64,000 bases of DNA, taken from positions 1 to 64,000 of the forward strand of contig SVMF01000005.1 in NCBI GenBank assembly GCA_015067565.1, written 5' to 3'. The DNA is from Oscillospiraceae bacterium. GTDB taxonomy: Bacteria; Bacillota; Clostridia; Oscillospirales; Oscillospiraceae. Each line of letters starts with the position of its first letter. Position 1 is the first letter of the stretch. Positions 38,001 through 44,900 of the stretch are shown here, one piece after another. The translations under genes and the position numbers were made by a program. The notes under the pieces were generated by a model that searched no databases, was not told where the DNA came from, and saw nothing but the letters and a program-made list of their open reading frames with translations.

Positions 38001-39958
38001 CTGCAACCGGCCATAAGAACATCACCATCGTTCCCGCTGTTCCTGCAACCTGTACCGAAGACGGTGCCAGCGAGGGCAGATACTGCAACGACTGCGGCAC
38101 CTACCCTGCACCTCCCATCGCCATCCCGGCACTTGGTCACCTTGAGGCAATCGACGAAGCTACCGAGCCGACCTGCACGGAAAACGGTTTGAGCGAAGGA
38201 AAGCACTGCTCCGTTTGTAAAGAGATCCTCGTGGCGCAGGAGATCATTCCTGCCAAGGGTCACAGTCATGACGAGGGTGTCATCACGAAGGATGCAACCT
38301 GCACAGAAGACGGCGTGATCACCTACACCTGTGCTTGCGGCGATACCTACACCGAAGCGATCGATGCACTCGGCCACATCGAGATCCCGCTCGAGGCGAT
38401 CGAGCCGACTTGCACTGAAGACGGTCTGTCCGAGGGCATTGTCTGCGAGACCTGCGGTGAGATCATCATCGAGCAGCAGCCGATTGCAGCACTCGGCCAC
38501 ACCGAGATCACCGACGAGGGCAAGGCTCCGACCTGCCTTGAGACCGGTTTGAGCGAAGGCAAGCACTGCGAAGTCTGTGGAGAAGTCCTCACTGCGCAGG
38601 AAGAGATCCCTGCACTGGGCCATAGCTACGAAGAGAGCATCATTACTCAGGCAACCTGCACCGAAGCAGGCGAGAAGGTATATACCTGCGTCTGCGGCGA
38701 GAGCTACACCGAACAGATCCCGATGCTCGGCCACAAGATCTACTATGTTGCCGAACAGCCTGCTACCTGCACTGAAAGCGGTCTGGATTCGCACTACAGA
38801 TGCGAGAATTGCCAGCTTTACTTCGGTGACGAGTTGGGTGCATTCGACATTCCCGTTGACTATCTGTTCCTTGAAGCCCTTGGCCACAGCTACACCTACA
38901 CGAACAACGGCGAGAACCACACTGTCGGCTGCGCAAATTGCGACGACTCCGCAACGGAAGATCACACCTACGTAGATGGCAAGTGCATCTGCGGCGCAGA
39001 AGAGGTCACCGAACCCACCAAGGAATTCGTCGAGACCCTAAAGCCCAGCATGAGCATTGTTGTCGGTGCGGAAATGAGCGTAGCCTTCACCGTTCCCAAC
39101 GCACTCGTTGGCAAGTATGAGAGCTTCTACCTCGTTGTCGAGAAGGATATGGTCGGCGCAGAGCCCAAGACCGTTACCTTCGGCTACGGCGAAGGCCAGA
39201 CTGCCCTGACCCCGATGCCCAATGCAACAAATCCGTTCCTGCACAATGCAAGCTTCACCGGCCTGACCGCAAAGGAAATGGGCGACGAAATCAGAGCAAC
39301 GCTGTACTGCGTGGATGCAGACGGCAACATCTTCTACGGCCCGACGCAGGCTGACTCCGTCAAGGATTACCTGATGAGAGGCCTGGATCTGGCAACCAGC
39401 ACGGATGCAAAGAAGACCATGTATGTCGATATGCTCCGCTACGGCGCAGTGGCTCAGACCTACTTCCAGTACGACACTGAGAATCTGGTTGACGCTGACC
39501 TGACCGAGGCTCACATGGCATATGCCACCACCGAGATTCCCGAGGCAGTTGACGGCTCTAAGTCCGAGGGCAACATTGGTAAGCTGAACACCAGCGTTGT
39601 TCTGAAGGCAAGAGTTACCCTGACGCTGTCCTTCCTGAAGCCCGGCGCAAACATTGCAAACATGAAGTTTGTTGTGAAGGATATCGACGGCGCTGTGATT
39701 AAGGAGCTGCCTGCCTACAACCTCAACCCCGTTATGGTCGCAGCTGACTTTGACGATGTTGGTGCAAAGCAGATGAGAAGACTTGTCACCATCACTCTCT
39801 ACGAAGGCGACACTGCCATCACGGACACTGTGACCTGGAGCGTTGAGAGCTATGTAGCATCCGTCCGTGCAAACAGCACCGACGCAGGCCAGATCGATCT
39901 GGTCAACGCAATGCTCACCTATGGTGACGCAGTTGCTGCCTACATGGCAACCCAATAA
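29009..39958 (+). CDS. Giant secreted protein: M14 peptidase, beta-helix, GHL-type TIM barrel, ~40 CxxC repeats
   Basis: The 3,649-residue protein has signal peptide MKRIISLMLALVIILSLLPT. Order: M14 zinc carboxypeptidase domain (about 125-440) with HGNE (H231, E234), NPDG near 274, DAHE (H323) and VETMG (E407), so the metal ligands and catalytic Glu are present. Next is a linker, then a right-handed beta-helix-like region opening VYINGSSGNDSNDGLT (about 725-1115). CxxC array 1 has ~16 repeats (about 1126-1810). A TIM-barrel domain like GHL10 glycosidases follows (about 1815-2195; ILLDGIRMGG). Then come a beta region and CxxC array 2, with ~24 repeats (about 2331-3327). A ~310-residue C-terminal domain ending YMATQ is shared with the gene at 5827-10653. 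It has its own promoter and terminator. A wall- or glycopeptide-processing role is inferred. Confidence 0.88.
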   Translation: MKRIISLMLALVIILSLLPTTAFAASGTLTVKVPSGVTVTVYNALAGSGSTVSASSTSTSNGIKTIKYSCSGGTYSVYARGTGYNDLYYGVYINGNLTVDCTPPKKTSNGYMAPKTITYTNAATAKGKAFENDPAYFEGYEHIFTTPYFTTSGKSKSEFTTDAELVSYLKGLDASCDYMHYYVMGKSPSYGAEMPMVLFTRTDVSGMTMAQAAEAVRANGKPTVMYQAQIHGNEPSATEGALVLCGALVRDEIKDSSGNSVLDKINVVVVPRINPDGSKDFQRVNVYNSINMNRDYMAIKAKETQYVIDVYNKFLPEVVVDAHEMGPENIIESQVYEDVQVWFGAGANNSSSFINANIKLAESVFAAAKEQSLRPFYYLDTMNFGKGNNSVGPFYYGLRGSLAYCVETMGINIGYGNYYRRVFAHYIAGEEFLQYTANNASTVKSTVNTERNRIINAGATYSSSSNKLVLQHSSSSYSNGYTRPTVNLGTGNLSNTTTTYPATIYKTASVTRARPVAYLVKSSASGFSKVVANLKKHDIEYYELGTSASFSVKNYSGSGSSATLSSASSVSFPTGSIIVPMNQMNGNIIGMLFEPDVRDTAGSSDYYCTYTQTGVLSASNVYRFEGSLSTLEKYMRPEAPSGLSAVQPTATVSTGSIKGLDASKSYEYRISTSSTYTAVPAGATTIDGLVPGVYYVRFPATASEEASSDAKLTIYNVTNPTVYINGSSGNDSNDGLTEATAVKTFPTAYSKLASAMNHALDGVEGTIIITGDVTLTADTDFPAHDYTVVIKGKSTSVGIKSAYSFGFNGKSTRLENMKIQKTSGASGYQHICGNGNTLVVGKNINCVADSNTSSSDYSRWFSVTAGKDGRYNGEDVQSANPNLTIQSGTWLTVNFGGYAAGLSGTSNVNLEGGTIDSIRTSYYGATSGTINVKITNTTIPGVSFAGNANSGTVSSNINITFGKGADIQSKFYCGNRDSGNVTGNVTVTIDGANISKGIYGTSVTSGSVKKSTIVLKSGTLSSALTSVSGVKLDTSAGGTMVLSTIPTINTVVGGGTVKFAAGKQITVTGTVSGVTKVVLTGTPAEGQTCITANTGVDAGAFVLDSTSYRFVTSDSGTTRTWKITAHIHQFVNGFCSCGEPCAHELPSEIDYVKQEPTCTAEGIGVKICTVCGQEIEESIAKLAHTEEALAAVEPTCTATGLTEGKHCSVCKTVLVAQEIIPALGHSYDEGVETLAPTCTEDGVKTFTCHCGESYTEAIEALGHSYDNGVETLAPTCTEDGVKTFTCHCGDSYTRPITALGHSYDDGVITLAPTCTEEGVKTFTCHCGDSYIEPLEAMGHSEVVVEAVAPTCTETGLTEGTRCSVCEEMLVEQQTVPATGHSYVESFITEPTCTEGGEKAFTCHCGESYTEAVEALGHTEIVDAAVAPTCTETGLTEGKHCGVCGEILFAQTEIPALGHTPVIAEAVAPTCTQTGLTQGEHCELCKEVYLPQEVIPAVGHKEIVDAAVAPTCTETGLTEGKHCETCSEILVAQEIVPALGHSYEESITLEPTCTEEGIKTFTCHCGESYTEAIEALGHSYDNGVQTLAPTCTEEGVKTFTCHCGESYTEAIEALGHSYDNGVQTLAPTCTEEGVKTFTCHCGESFTEAIAPLGHNYVVAEVKEPSCNVEGLTRYVCENCSDSYEEPIDMLEHDYQVSGGSSASCTEDGKVIFTCVICSDSYEELIIASGHNYSAVVTPPTCVEDGYTTYTCANCGHSYTADITTAGEHSYSYKNDNLYEHTATCGKCLDSKIERHTFVGGKCVCGASESVKPNTNIVPTDDVNNSNKRILAFWVNPSYFTIDQTNITNLASRGVTDLYVWTKDPDGGFTTSYLKQVVQYAPSSVRVHAWMNSAKDTAYIKSHPTVAQYHFAVGYKNNAHSTSSSYYDSRNAYVNLADDGYISYMNGLIDQIEAIDGVDGILLDGIRMGGDYYGWGQDAMDAMGKDHYNTVVKALADHHGYNIKTDSNGFYVYSSMKTGNYTSMQQLIDGNGAAAQAYLKYRASITTKYVKGIKAKLASGMVLSASVMPEAPYSLYEMSTYGQNCAEYAAYVDYVIPLTYVGDYYDYNGKTYDTAWAANTAKLIAQQGCNVVAFIQGNRYSNSDTSGRNGCYASGYDGRAQAEYINDARRKVNGDPTIGGDILGASVMRTGSTAIVKITFNEAAQTVTYNFALGNEAIKSFRMDLYNGFFIDKSRCTVNTTDATYTYGGKTFFYGGTETNGYYPRAGVSVSRSAYTTYSITIPVCNSSGGKITGNFDNNYFSAFNIYSSTTKNNDTILPIYPECYVNSTHTNCSFTKTTPQPATCQLAGYNLYTCDTCGYDYTEYLAKIDHVYGEGVITTEPTCTTEGVKTFYCRYCDITKTEAIASNGKHSYGEGVVTAPTCTEAGFTTYTCSACGDSYTDSEIPALEHSYGEGVVTAPTCTEAGFTTYTCSACGESYTDSEIPALEHSYGEGVVTAPTCTEAGFTTYTCSACGESYTDSEIPALEHSFDEGVVTAPTCTEAGFTTYTCGACGLTEDRDAVDALGHTEVTDAAVEPTCTETGLTEGKHCSACGEVIVAQETIPALGHSYEENITLEPTCTEEGVKTFTCTCGDSYTETIEVLDHSYEESITLEPTCTEEGVKTFACTCGDSYTEAIAALGHTEITDAAVEPTCTEIGLTEGKHCEVCGETLVAQEEIPALGHSYEESITLEPTCTENGIKTFTCACGESYTEAIEALGHTEITDAAVEPTCTEIGLTEGKHCEVCGEVLVAQSEIAATGHKNITSIPAVKPTCTEEGASEGRLCTDCNTYLAEPITIPALGHIEEIDAAVEPTCTESGLSEGKHCLACGQVLVTQEYIPAKGHSHDNGVVTKDATCTEDGIITFTCACGDTYTEIINAFGHTEVVTEAVEATCTTDGLTEGIMCETCGLAIIEQQVIPALGHNEIIVEGKLPTCTETGLTEGKHCDVCGEILAVQIELAATGHKNITIVPAVPATCTEDGASEGRYCNDCGTYPAPPIAIPALGHLEAIDEATEPTCTENGLSEGKHCSVCKEILVAQEIIPAKGHSHDEGVITKDATCTEDGVITYTCACGDTYTEAIDALGHIEIPLEAIEPTCTEDGLSEGIVCETCGEIIIEQQPIAALGHTEITDEGKAPTCLETGLSEGKHCEVCGEVLTAQEEIPALGHSYEESIITQATCTEAGEKVYTCVCGESYTEQIPMLGHKIYYVAEQPATCTESGLDSHYRCENCQLYFGDELGAFDIPVDYLFLEALGHSYTYTNNGENHTVGCANCDDSATEDHTYVDGKCICGAEEVTEPTKEFVETLKPSMSIVVGAEMSVAFTVPNALVGKYESFYLVVEKDMVGAEPKTVTFGYGEGQTALTPMPNATNPFLHNASFTGLTAKEMGDEIRATLYCVDADGNIFYGPTQADSVKDYLMRGLDLATSTDAKKTMYVDMLRYGAVAQTYFQYDTENLVDADLTEAHMAYATTEIPEAVDGSKSEGNIGKLNTSVVLKARVTLTLSFLKPGANIANMKFVVKDIDGAVIKELPAYNLNPVMVAADFDDVGAKQMRRLVTITLYEGDTAITDTVTWSVESYVASVRANSTDAGQIDLVNAMLTYGDAVAAYMATQ
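33731..33958 (+). repeat. 114-nt near-identical tandem repeat in CxxC array 1
   Basis: Two successive 38-codon units (starting CTCGGCCACAGCTATG at 33731 and 33845) differ at only a few positions. A closely related unit starts near 32800. This suggests recent duplication by slippage or unequal recombination. Confidence 0.8.
36233..36700 (+). repeat. 117-nt tandem repeat, four copies, in CxxC array 2
   Basis: Copies start at 36233, 36350, 36467 and 36584 (CACAGCTACGG or its variant). The first three are nearly identical and encode 39-residue units containing [13 protein letters not shown]. The last diverges toward its end. Confidence 0.85.
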
Positions 39959-39967
39959 AAACCGAAG

Positions 39968-40005
39968 ACCCGGGATAGGCATTCGCCTATCCCGGGTTTC
40001 ATTTG
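39968..40005 (+). terminator. Terminator of the giant surface-protein gene
   Basis: ACCCGGGATAGGC pairs perfectly with GCCTATCCCGGGT around ATTC, followed by a short T-rich tract. Confidence 0.85.
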
Positions 40006-40110
40006 TAGCATGCAACTGATCAAGTCATAACTCGAGCCTACAGAAGGAATCCTATTTCTTATCATAAAAAGTTTTTGACACATAAAATCGACTTGCGTTT
40101 GCATTTTTGT

Positions 40111-40139
40111 TTGCAAAATTTGTCAAAATCGGGTATAAT
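40111..40139 (+). promoter_or_regulatory. Promoter of the RNA methyltransferase gene
   Basis: TTGCAA (40111-40116), 17 nt, TATAAT (40134-40139), 30 nt before ATG 40170. Confidence 0.8.
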
Positions 40140-40169
40140 AAAATCAAGAAATTTCAAGTGAGGTTCCTT

Positions 40170-41282
40170 ATGGAAAAATTCAAGATGGTGGCCCCGTGCT
40201 TGTTTGGCCTGGAGGGCTTGGTCGGCGATGAACTGCGCCGCATGAGCTTTGAAAATGTCCGTGTAGAGGATCGACGTGTTTTTTTTGAGGGGGATGCTGC
40301 TGCCATGGCCAAGGCGAATATTTGCCTGCGAATGGCCGAGCGTGTGATGATCCTGATGGCTCGTTTTGAGGCTCGTAGCTTTGAGGAGTTGTATCAAGGT
40401 GTGAAGGCGATTCCTCTGGAGCGTTTTATCCCGAAGGAGGGCGCATTCCCAGTCAAAGGATATAGCTTGGATTCGCAGCTTCATTCTGTGCCTGACTGCC
40501 AATCGATCGTCAAAAAGGCTGCTGTGGACCGCTTGGGTGCGAAATATGGCCTGACGTGGTTGCCCGAAACGGGCCAGACCTACCAGATTCGCTTTTCTAT
40601 CATGAAGGATGTTGTCGAGGTTTTTTTGGACACCTCAGGCGCAAGTCTGCACAAGCGAGGATACCGCGCCGTTGGCAACGAGGCACCACTGCATGAGACG
40701 CTTGCGGCTGCTTTGGTCAATCTTTCTCGTTACCGTGGCCGTGATTTTTTCTTTGATCCGTTCTGCGGTTCGGGGACCATCGTGATCGAGGCAGCTTTGG
40801 CGGCGCTGAACCGCGCACCGGGACTGAACCGTGATTTTGCAGCGCAAAAGTGGGATTTTGTTCCGCAGGAAGTGTGGACGCAGGCACGAGAAGAGGCGAA
40901 GGACCACGAATTCCATGGCGAATATCGAATTTTAGGTACGGATATCGATCCAGCCAGCCTTTCTATTGCCATTGCCAATGCCAAAAAGGCTGGTGTGAGC
41001 AAGTATATCGAGTTCCGCGAGGCTGATGCGACCAAAATCAGCCTGCCGAGCGACCGTGGCGTGATCGTGTGCAATCCGCCTTATGGCGAGCGCATGATGG
41101 AGCAACGCGCAGCGCAGCAGCTGATGCGACAGTTCGGCCGACATCTGAAGTTTGCCGACGGCTGGAAAAAGTATATCATTACCTCCGAGGCAGAATTTGA
41201 ACATTATTTCGGCAAGCAGGCGACAAAAAAGCGCAAGCTCTACAACGGAAGATTGCAGTGTAATGTTTATATGTACTTTTGA
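40170..41282 (+). CDS. THUMP-domain class I RNA methyltransferase (RlmL-N/YpsC-like)
   Basis: ATG 40170 follows a GTGAGG site and lies downstream of the promoter; the longer frame from 40107 starts inside it. This gives 370 residues. An N-terminal THUMP region (about 1-155) binds RNA. The methyltransferase domain has the SAM motif DPFCGSGTIVIEAAL and catalytic NPPYGER. This matches YpsC/RlmL-type enzymes making N2-methylguanosine in 23S rRNA. The exact target base is inferred only. It is followed after 11 nt by a lipid kinase gene. Confidence 0.92.
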   Translation: MEKFKMVAPCLFGLEGLVGDELRRMSFENVRVEDRRVFFEGDAAAMAKANICLRMAERVMILMARFEARSFEELYQGVKAIPLERFIPKEGAFPVKGYSLDSQLHSVPDCQSIVKKAAVDRLGAKYGLTWLPETGQTYQIRFSIMKDVVEVFLDTSGASLHKRGYRAVGNEAPLHETLAAALVNLSRYRGRDFFFDPFCGSGTIVIEAALAALNRAPGLNRDFAAQKWDFVPQEVWTQAREEAKDHEFHGEYRILGTDIDPASLSIAIANAKKAGVSKYIEFREADATKISLPSDRGVIVCNPPYGERMMEQRAAQQLMRQFGRHLKFADGWKKYIITSEAEFEHYFGKQATKKRKLYNGRLQCNVYMYF

Positions 41283-41293
41283 GGTGAGAGAGA

Positions 41294-42214
41294 ATGAAGC
41301 ACCTTTTTATCATCAATCCTGCTGCAGGAAAATATGACCACACGGGCGAATACTCACAGAAGATCCGCGAGGCTTGCGAGAAACGCTGCCTGGCATATGA
41401 GATTCTGGTTTCGCGGGCACCCGGCGATTGCACCAAGATCGCGCAGGCTGCCGCTGCGACGGGAGACCCCGTGCGCATCTATGCCTGCGGCGGCGATGGC
41501 ACGCTCAATGAAGTCGTTAACGGTGTGGCCGGCTACATGAACGCAGCCGTGACCAATTTCCCCTGCGGTAGCGGAAACGATTTTATTAAGATCTTTTCTG
41601 ATCCGTCAGCCTTCCGTGATTGTGGCCGCTTGCTGGACGGTGATATCGCGACCTTCGATTTGATCCGCTGTCAACGCGACCATTATTCCATCAACATTTG
41701 CTCCATGGGCCTCGATGCCCGCGTCGGAACGAATATGAGCAAGTACAAGCGCTTGCCGCTGGTCAGCGGCAAGGGTGCGTATTTGCTCTCTACAGGTGTG
41801 AATGTACTCAAGGGCATTGCGGAGCATTATGTCGTTGACATTGACGGAGAGCGTTTTGATGCAGATCAGACACTGATCTGCCTGAGCAACGGCCGCTGGT
41901 ACGGCGGCGGTTTCAATCCGACACCTGAGGCAGAGCCTGATGACGGACTGATGGATGTGCTCCTGATCAAGAAGGTTTCGAGAGTGACGGTGGCGAAGGT
42001 GATTGGCAAGTTCAAGGCCGGCCGCTATGCGGAATTTCCGCAGTACATCCGCCATTTTAAGGCCAAGAAGGTCACCATCGATTGTGACAAGAGAAGCGAG
42101 ATCAATCTGGATGGAGAACTGCTGATGGCAAAGAAGGCCATCTTCGAGCTGGTACCGCAGGCGATCCGATTCATCTACCCGAAGGGTCTGACATACCATA
42201 CAAAAAAGGTGTGA
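41294..42214 (+). CDS. Diacylglycerol/lipid kinase family protein
   Basis: The 306-residue DagK/YegS-type enzyme phosphorylates diacylglycerol or a related lipid at the membrane. The nucleotide-binding GGDGTLNEV is at 66-74. FPCGSGNDF and the late DGELL (ATP/metal region) are present. The family returns diacylglycerol from lipoteichoic acid synthesis into phospholipid. It is probably co-transcribed with the methyltransferase. Confidence 0.9.
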   Translation: MKHLFIINPAAGKYDHTGEYSQKIREACEKRCLAYEILVSRAPGDCTKIAQAAAATGDPVRIYACGGDGTLNEVVNGVAGYMNAAVTNFPCGSGNDFIKIFSDPSAFRDCGRLLDGDIATFDLIRCQRDHYSINICSMGLDARVGTNMSKYKRLPLVSGKGAYLLSTGVNVLKGIAEHYVVDIDGERFDADQTLICLSNGRWYGGGFNPTPEAEPDDGLMDVLLIKKVSRVTVAKVIGKFKAGRYAEFPQYIRHFKAKKVTIDCDKRSEINLDGELLMAKKAIFELVPQAIRFIYPKGLTYHTKKV

Positions 42215-42234
42215 GGAATTTCCCCACACCTTCC
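42203..42234 (-). terminator. Hairpin with minus-strand T-run, left partner of inverted pair
   Basis: GGTGTGaGGAAtTTCCcCACACC forms a stem. The T-run is on the minus strand, so it stops leftward transcription from the HU/RqcP side. It is a near copy, inverted, of the hairpin at 42489-42520. Confidence 0.6.
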
Positions 42235-42488
42235 AGCGTGTCAAAAAGGTCGTCAATCGTCAAAATGCAAATTTTTGGCGGTTGGCGATCTGTGTTCAAA
42301 TAACCTGTTGCGAACATAACCCTGATATAAGCCTAAAACTTATCCAATGCTTGCTGCACAAGGCATTTTGACTTACATCGCAAACCGAGCTCTACCGTAC
42401 CGTCGTACGTCGACGAGCTCGGTTTGCTTGTCTTGCCGACTTTTTGAACGCTGACCGTCTGTCGAAAAACAAGTTTTTCGACAGACGG
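42235..42488. other. Gene-free structured region with nested palindromes
   Basis: No credible gene was seen. It contains CAAACCGAGCTC (42381-42392) pairing with GAGCTCGGTTTG (42415-42426), and a perfect 16-bp inverted repeat CCGTCTGTCGAAAAAC (42455-42470) / 42473-42488 with a 2-nt loop. It is bracketed by two inverted terminator-like hairpins. It could be a small mobile-element remnant or a structured RNA. Confidence 0.5.
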
Positions 42489-42520
42489 AAAGGTGCGAGG
42501 AAATTCCTTGCACCTTTTTT
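42489..42520 (+). terminator. Intrinsic terminator for rightward transcription
   Basis: AAAGGTGCgAGGAA pairs with TTCCTtGCACCTTT, followed by TTTTTT. It overlaps the last codons of rqcP on the other strand. Confidence 0.8.
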
Positions 42521-42764
42521 ATTCGGGCAGTTCTCGGTACATTGCGGATGCATCGTCTTTACGGACGGCCTCGGCAACCGCCAAAACCTCAATGGCCACG
42601 GTGCGTGTGCCGAAAGCAATGCGGATAATGTCGCCGACCTTCACATCATAGGATGCTTTGGTGGGGCGGTCATTGACCGTCACTCGCGCATTATCGCAGG
42701 CCTCATTGGCCACGGTGCGGCGCTTGATCAGGCGGGATACCTTGAGATATTTGTCTAAACGCAT
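42519..42764 (-). CDS. rqcP: S4-domain protein RqcP (ribosome quality control)
   Basis: The 81-residue protein is a near-complete S4 RNA-binding domain (MRLDKYLKVSRLIKRRTVANEACDNARV), followed by a short acidic tail. RqcP works with RqcH to add alanine tails to stalled nascent chains on 50S subunits. Length and sequence fit YabO/RqcP rather than the longer HslR. A GAGGTG site precedes the start. The HU gene is just upstream. Confidence 0.92.
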   Translation of the reverse strand: MRLDKYLKVSRLIKRRTVANEACDNARVTVNDRPTKASYDVKVGDIIRIAFGTRTVAIEVLAVAEAVRKDDASAMYRELPE

Positions 42765-42781
42765 TTGTTCACCTCAATAGG

Positions 42782-42808
42782 CAACGGGACTGCCGGAGCA
42801 GTCCCGTT
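42782..42808. terminator. Hairpin between HU and RqcP genes
   Basis: AACGGGACTG pairs with CAGTCCCGTT. There is no T-run, so it may be a weak terminator or an mRNA-stabilising hairpin after the HU gene. Confidence 0.45.
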
Positions 42809-42820
42809 AATCTGTGATTC

Positions 42821-43096
42821 TTACTTTGCAACAGCGTTCTTCAGAGCAGCGCCTGCCTTGAAAACGGGAGCCTTGCTTGCGGGAATCTCGATGGCTTCCT
42901 TGGTCTTGGGGTTGCGGCCCATGCGAGCCTCACGAGCCTTGACCTCGAAGGAGCCGAAACCGACGAGCATAACCTTGTCACCATTGACAAGAGCTTCGGT
43001 AACGGAGTCGATGACAGCGGACAGAGCCTTCTCTGCGTCCTTCTTGGACAGACCGGACTTGCCGGCGATCTGAGCAATGAGTTCGGTTTTGTTCAT
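42821..43096 (-). CDS. hup: HU-family nucleoid DNA-binding protein
   Basis: The 91-residue protein has the full HU fold: MNKTELIAQIA, GFGSFEVKAREARMGRNPKTKE (the DNA-binding arm, about 46-67) and IPASKAPVFKAG. It forms dimers that bend and compact DNA. It has its own promoter at 43184-43212 and probably leads a short transcript into rqcP. Confidence 0.97.
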   Translation of the reverse strand: MNKTELIAQIAGKSGLSKKDAEKALSAVIDSVTEALVNGDKVMLVGFGSFEVKAREARMGRNPKTKEAIEIPASKAPVFKAGAALKNAVAK

Positions 43097-43183
43097 AACA
43101 GTACCTCTTTCTAAAAATAATCAATTTTTTCGGGGATGTGCGAAGAACGCACAGAAAAGTCCCGAGATTTTTCGTACCATTAA

Positions 43184-43212
43184 AATTTACCACATCTTTG
43201 GCAAATAAGCAA
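43184..43212 (-). promoter_or_regulatory. Promoter of the HU gene
   Basis: TTGCTT (43212-43207), 17 nt, TAAATT (43189-43184) with TG just upstream of the -10, on the minus strand. Confidence 0.55.
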
Positions 43213-43230
43213 GTAAAAAATTGCCTTTTT

Positions 43231-44898
43231 TTAATGAATTCGAAGAATTTTTGCGATTTTTTCACCTTTCGGTAGAAGCAGGCAGTCATCATAGGTGATC
43301 GCCTTAAACATAATGACAAGTAACAGGTAAATAGCGGCTGCAATGCCGATGGCACCGAGGCAGCACACAGCGTAGCTTGCCAGATAATTCCACAGCAGGC
43401 GGTACACACCGAAGGCGACTGCGCCCATAATAACAGCAGCCAGCGAGCTTCGCCAAAGAGCGGGAACGAGCTTCGGTGGTTCGTCCAGGACACGGCGCAT
43501 ACAGATGACATTGAGCACCATGATGACGAAGAAGCAAACGAAGGTGCCGATGGGCGCACCCAGAATGCCGATGTCGGGATTGCCGACCAAAATGTAATTG
43601 ACGATGACCTTCAGCACACCGCCTATGAGGGTGTTGATGACGGGCAGAACCATGTGGTTGTGCGCCTGCATGATGGCGGTTGTCATGGTGGTGATGCTGT
43701 TGACAAAAACGGTCGGAGCGAGAATGGCCAGGAGCCATGCGGCGATGGTGAGCTTATCTCCATCGTAGCCGCCCAGAAGCGACATGATCGGCTCTGCCAT
43801 GACCAAAAGACCGACAGCGCACGGGGAGGCAATGAGTGACATGATGCGCAGGGAAGAATCCTGCACCTGCTTGACACCGACACGGTCCTTGCGGGTGAGG
43901 TTTGCAGTAATGGCGGGAATGATGGCGGCCGTGATGCAGGGGATGAAGGCGGTCGGGAAGTTAAAGATGGTCTGACAGAAGCTGTAAATGCCCTTGCCGA
44001 TCTCAGCAGCATCCTGCTTGAGATCTTGCACACCGTCCCACTCGATCTTTGCGATCTCCATGAGTTGGTTCATAACAATGCCGTCACCCTCGGCAGCTGA
44101 CAGGAGTCGACGCACAACGGTCATGCTGTCGAGCAGGTTGATCAGCTGCAGGCCGGCCGCACCGATGGTAATGGGCACGGCGATAGCGAGCAGCTGTCTG
44201 GTCGTTTCACGATAGGAGATGGGTGTTCCACCGAGGGAGTCGATGTTCTTCTGATTCCGACGATGCTTGATGTAGACATACAGCGCAGCAAATCCGGCAC
44301 CGATGGAGATGCCGGCGATGGTTGCGCCGGAGGAGTAGGCCTCGCTGCCGGTCATGCGCATCACCAAATAGGCGAAAGCCAAACCCAAAAACAGCTTGCC
44401 TGCGGCCTCGATAACCTGGCTGACAGCGGTGGGAGTCATATTACCCTGACCCTGGAAATAGCCGCGGCAGGCAGAGGTGAAGCAGATAAATACAACGGCC
44501 GGACCCAGCGCAAAGATGGAGTAGGAGGCATTGGGTGTGCCCATCATATTGGCCAGAATGTTCGGCAGGATCATCATGGCACCCGTGCCGATCAGACCGA
44601 TGATCATATAGGCTGACAGGGCAGTTTTGAAGATGCGCTGCATCTGCTTGCCATTTCCGAGCGTATGTGCTTCAGAAACCATACGGCTCATAGCAACGGG
44701 CAGACCCGTCGTGGAGATGACGAGCAGAACGGTGTAAATATCATAGGCAGCGGTAAAATATGCGAAGCCTTTTTCACCGATGAAGGCATTGAGCGGAATC
44801 TTGTAAAACATTCCGATGACCTTGACGATGATAGTTGACAGCGACAAGATCGCCGCACCGGTCAAGAAATTCTGCGATGTTGAGCGTTTCTGTTCCAA
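43231..44898 (-). CDS. MurJ/SpoVB-type lipid flippase (MOP superfamily)
   Basis: The 555-residue protein has about 14 transmembrane segments. N-terminal FLTGAAILSLSTIIVKVIGMFYKIPL and C-terminal LPKGEKIAKIL are typical of B. subtilis YtgP (MurJ) and SpoVB. It should flip lipid II or a similar undecaprenyl-linked precursor. The start is TTG 44898, with AAGGAAGG nine nt upstream, and the amidohydrolase stop lies only 2 nt before it, so translation is coupled. MurJ and SpoVB roles cannot be separated by sequence alone. Confidence 0.9.
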   Translation of the reverse strand: MEQKRSTSQNFLTGAAILSLSTIIVKVIGMFYKIPLNAFIGEKGFAYFTAAYDIYTVLLVISTTGLPVAMSRMVSEAHTLGNGKQMQRIFKTALSAYMIIGLIGTGAMMILPNILANMMGTPNASYSIFALGPAVVFICFTSACRGYFQGQGNMTPTAVSQVIEAAGKLFLGLAFAYLVMRMTGSEAYSSGATIAGISIGAGFAALYVYIKHRRNQKNIDSLGGTPISYRETTRQLLAIAVPITIGAAGLQLINLLDSMTVVRRLLSAAEGDGIVMNQLMEIAKIEWDGVQDLKQDAAEIGKGIYSFCQTIFNFPTAFIPCITAAIIPAITANLTRKDRVGVKQVQDSSLRIMSLIASPCAVGLLVMAEPIMSLLGGYDGDKLTIAAWLLAILAPTVFVNSITTMTTAIMQAHNHMVLPVINTLIGGVLKVIVNYILVGNPDIGILGAPIGTFVCFFVIMVLNVICMRRVLDEPPKLVPALWRSSLAAVIMGAVAFGVYRLLWNYLASYAVCCLGAIGIAAAIYLLLVIMFKAITYDDCLLLPKGEKIAKILRIH

Positions 44899-44900
44899 AA

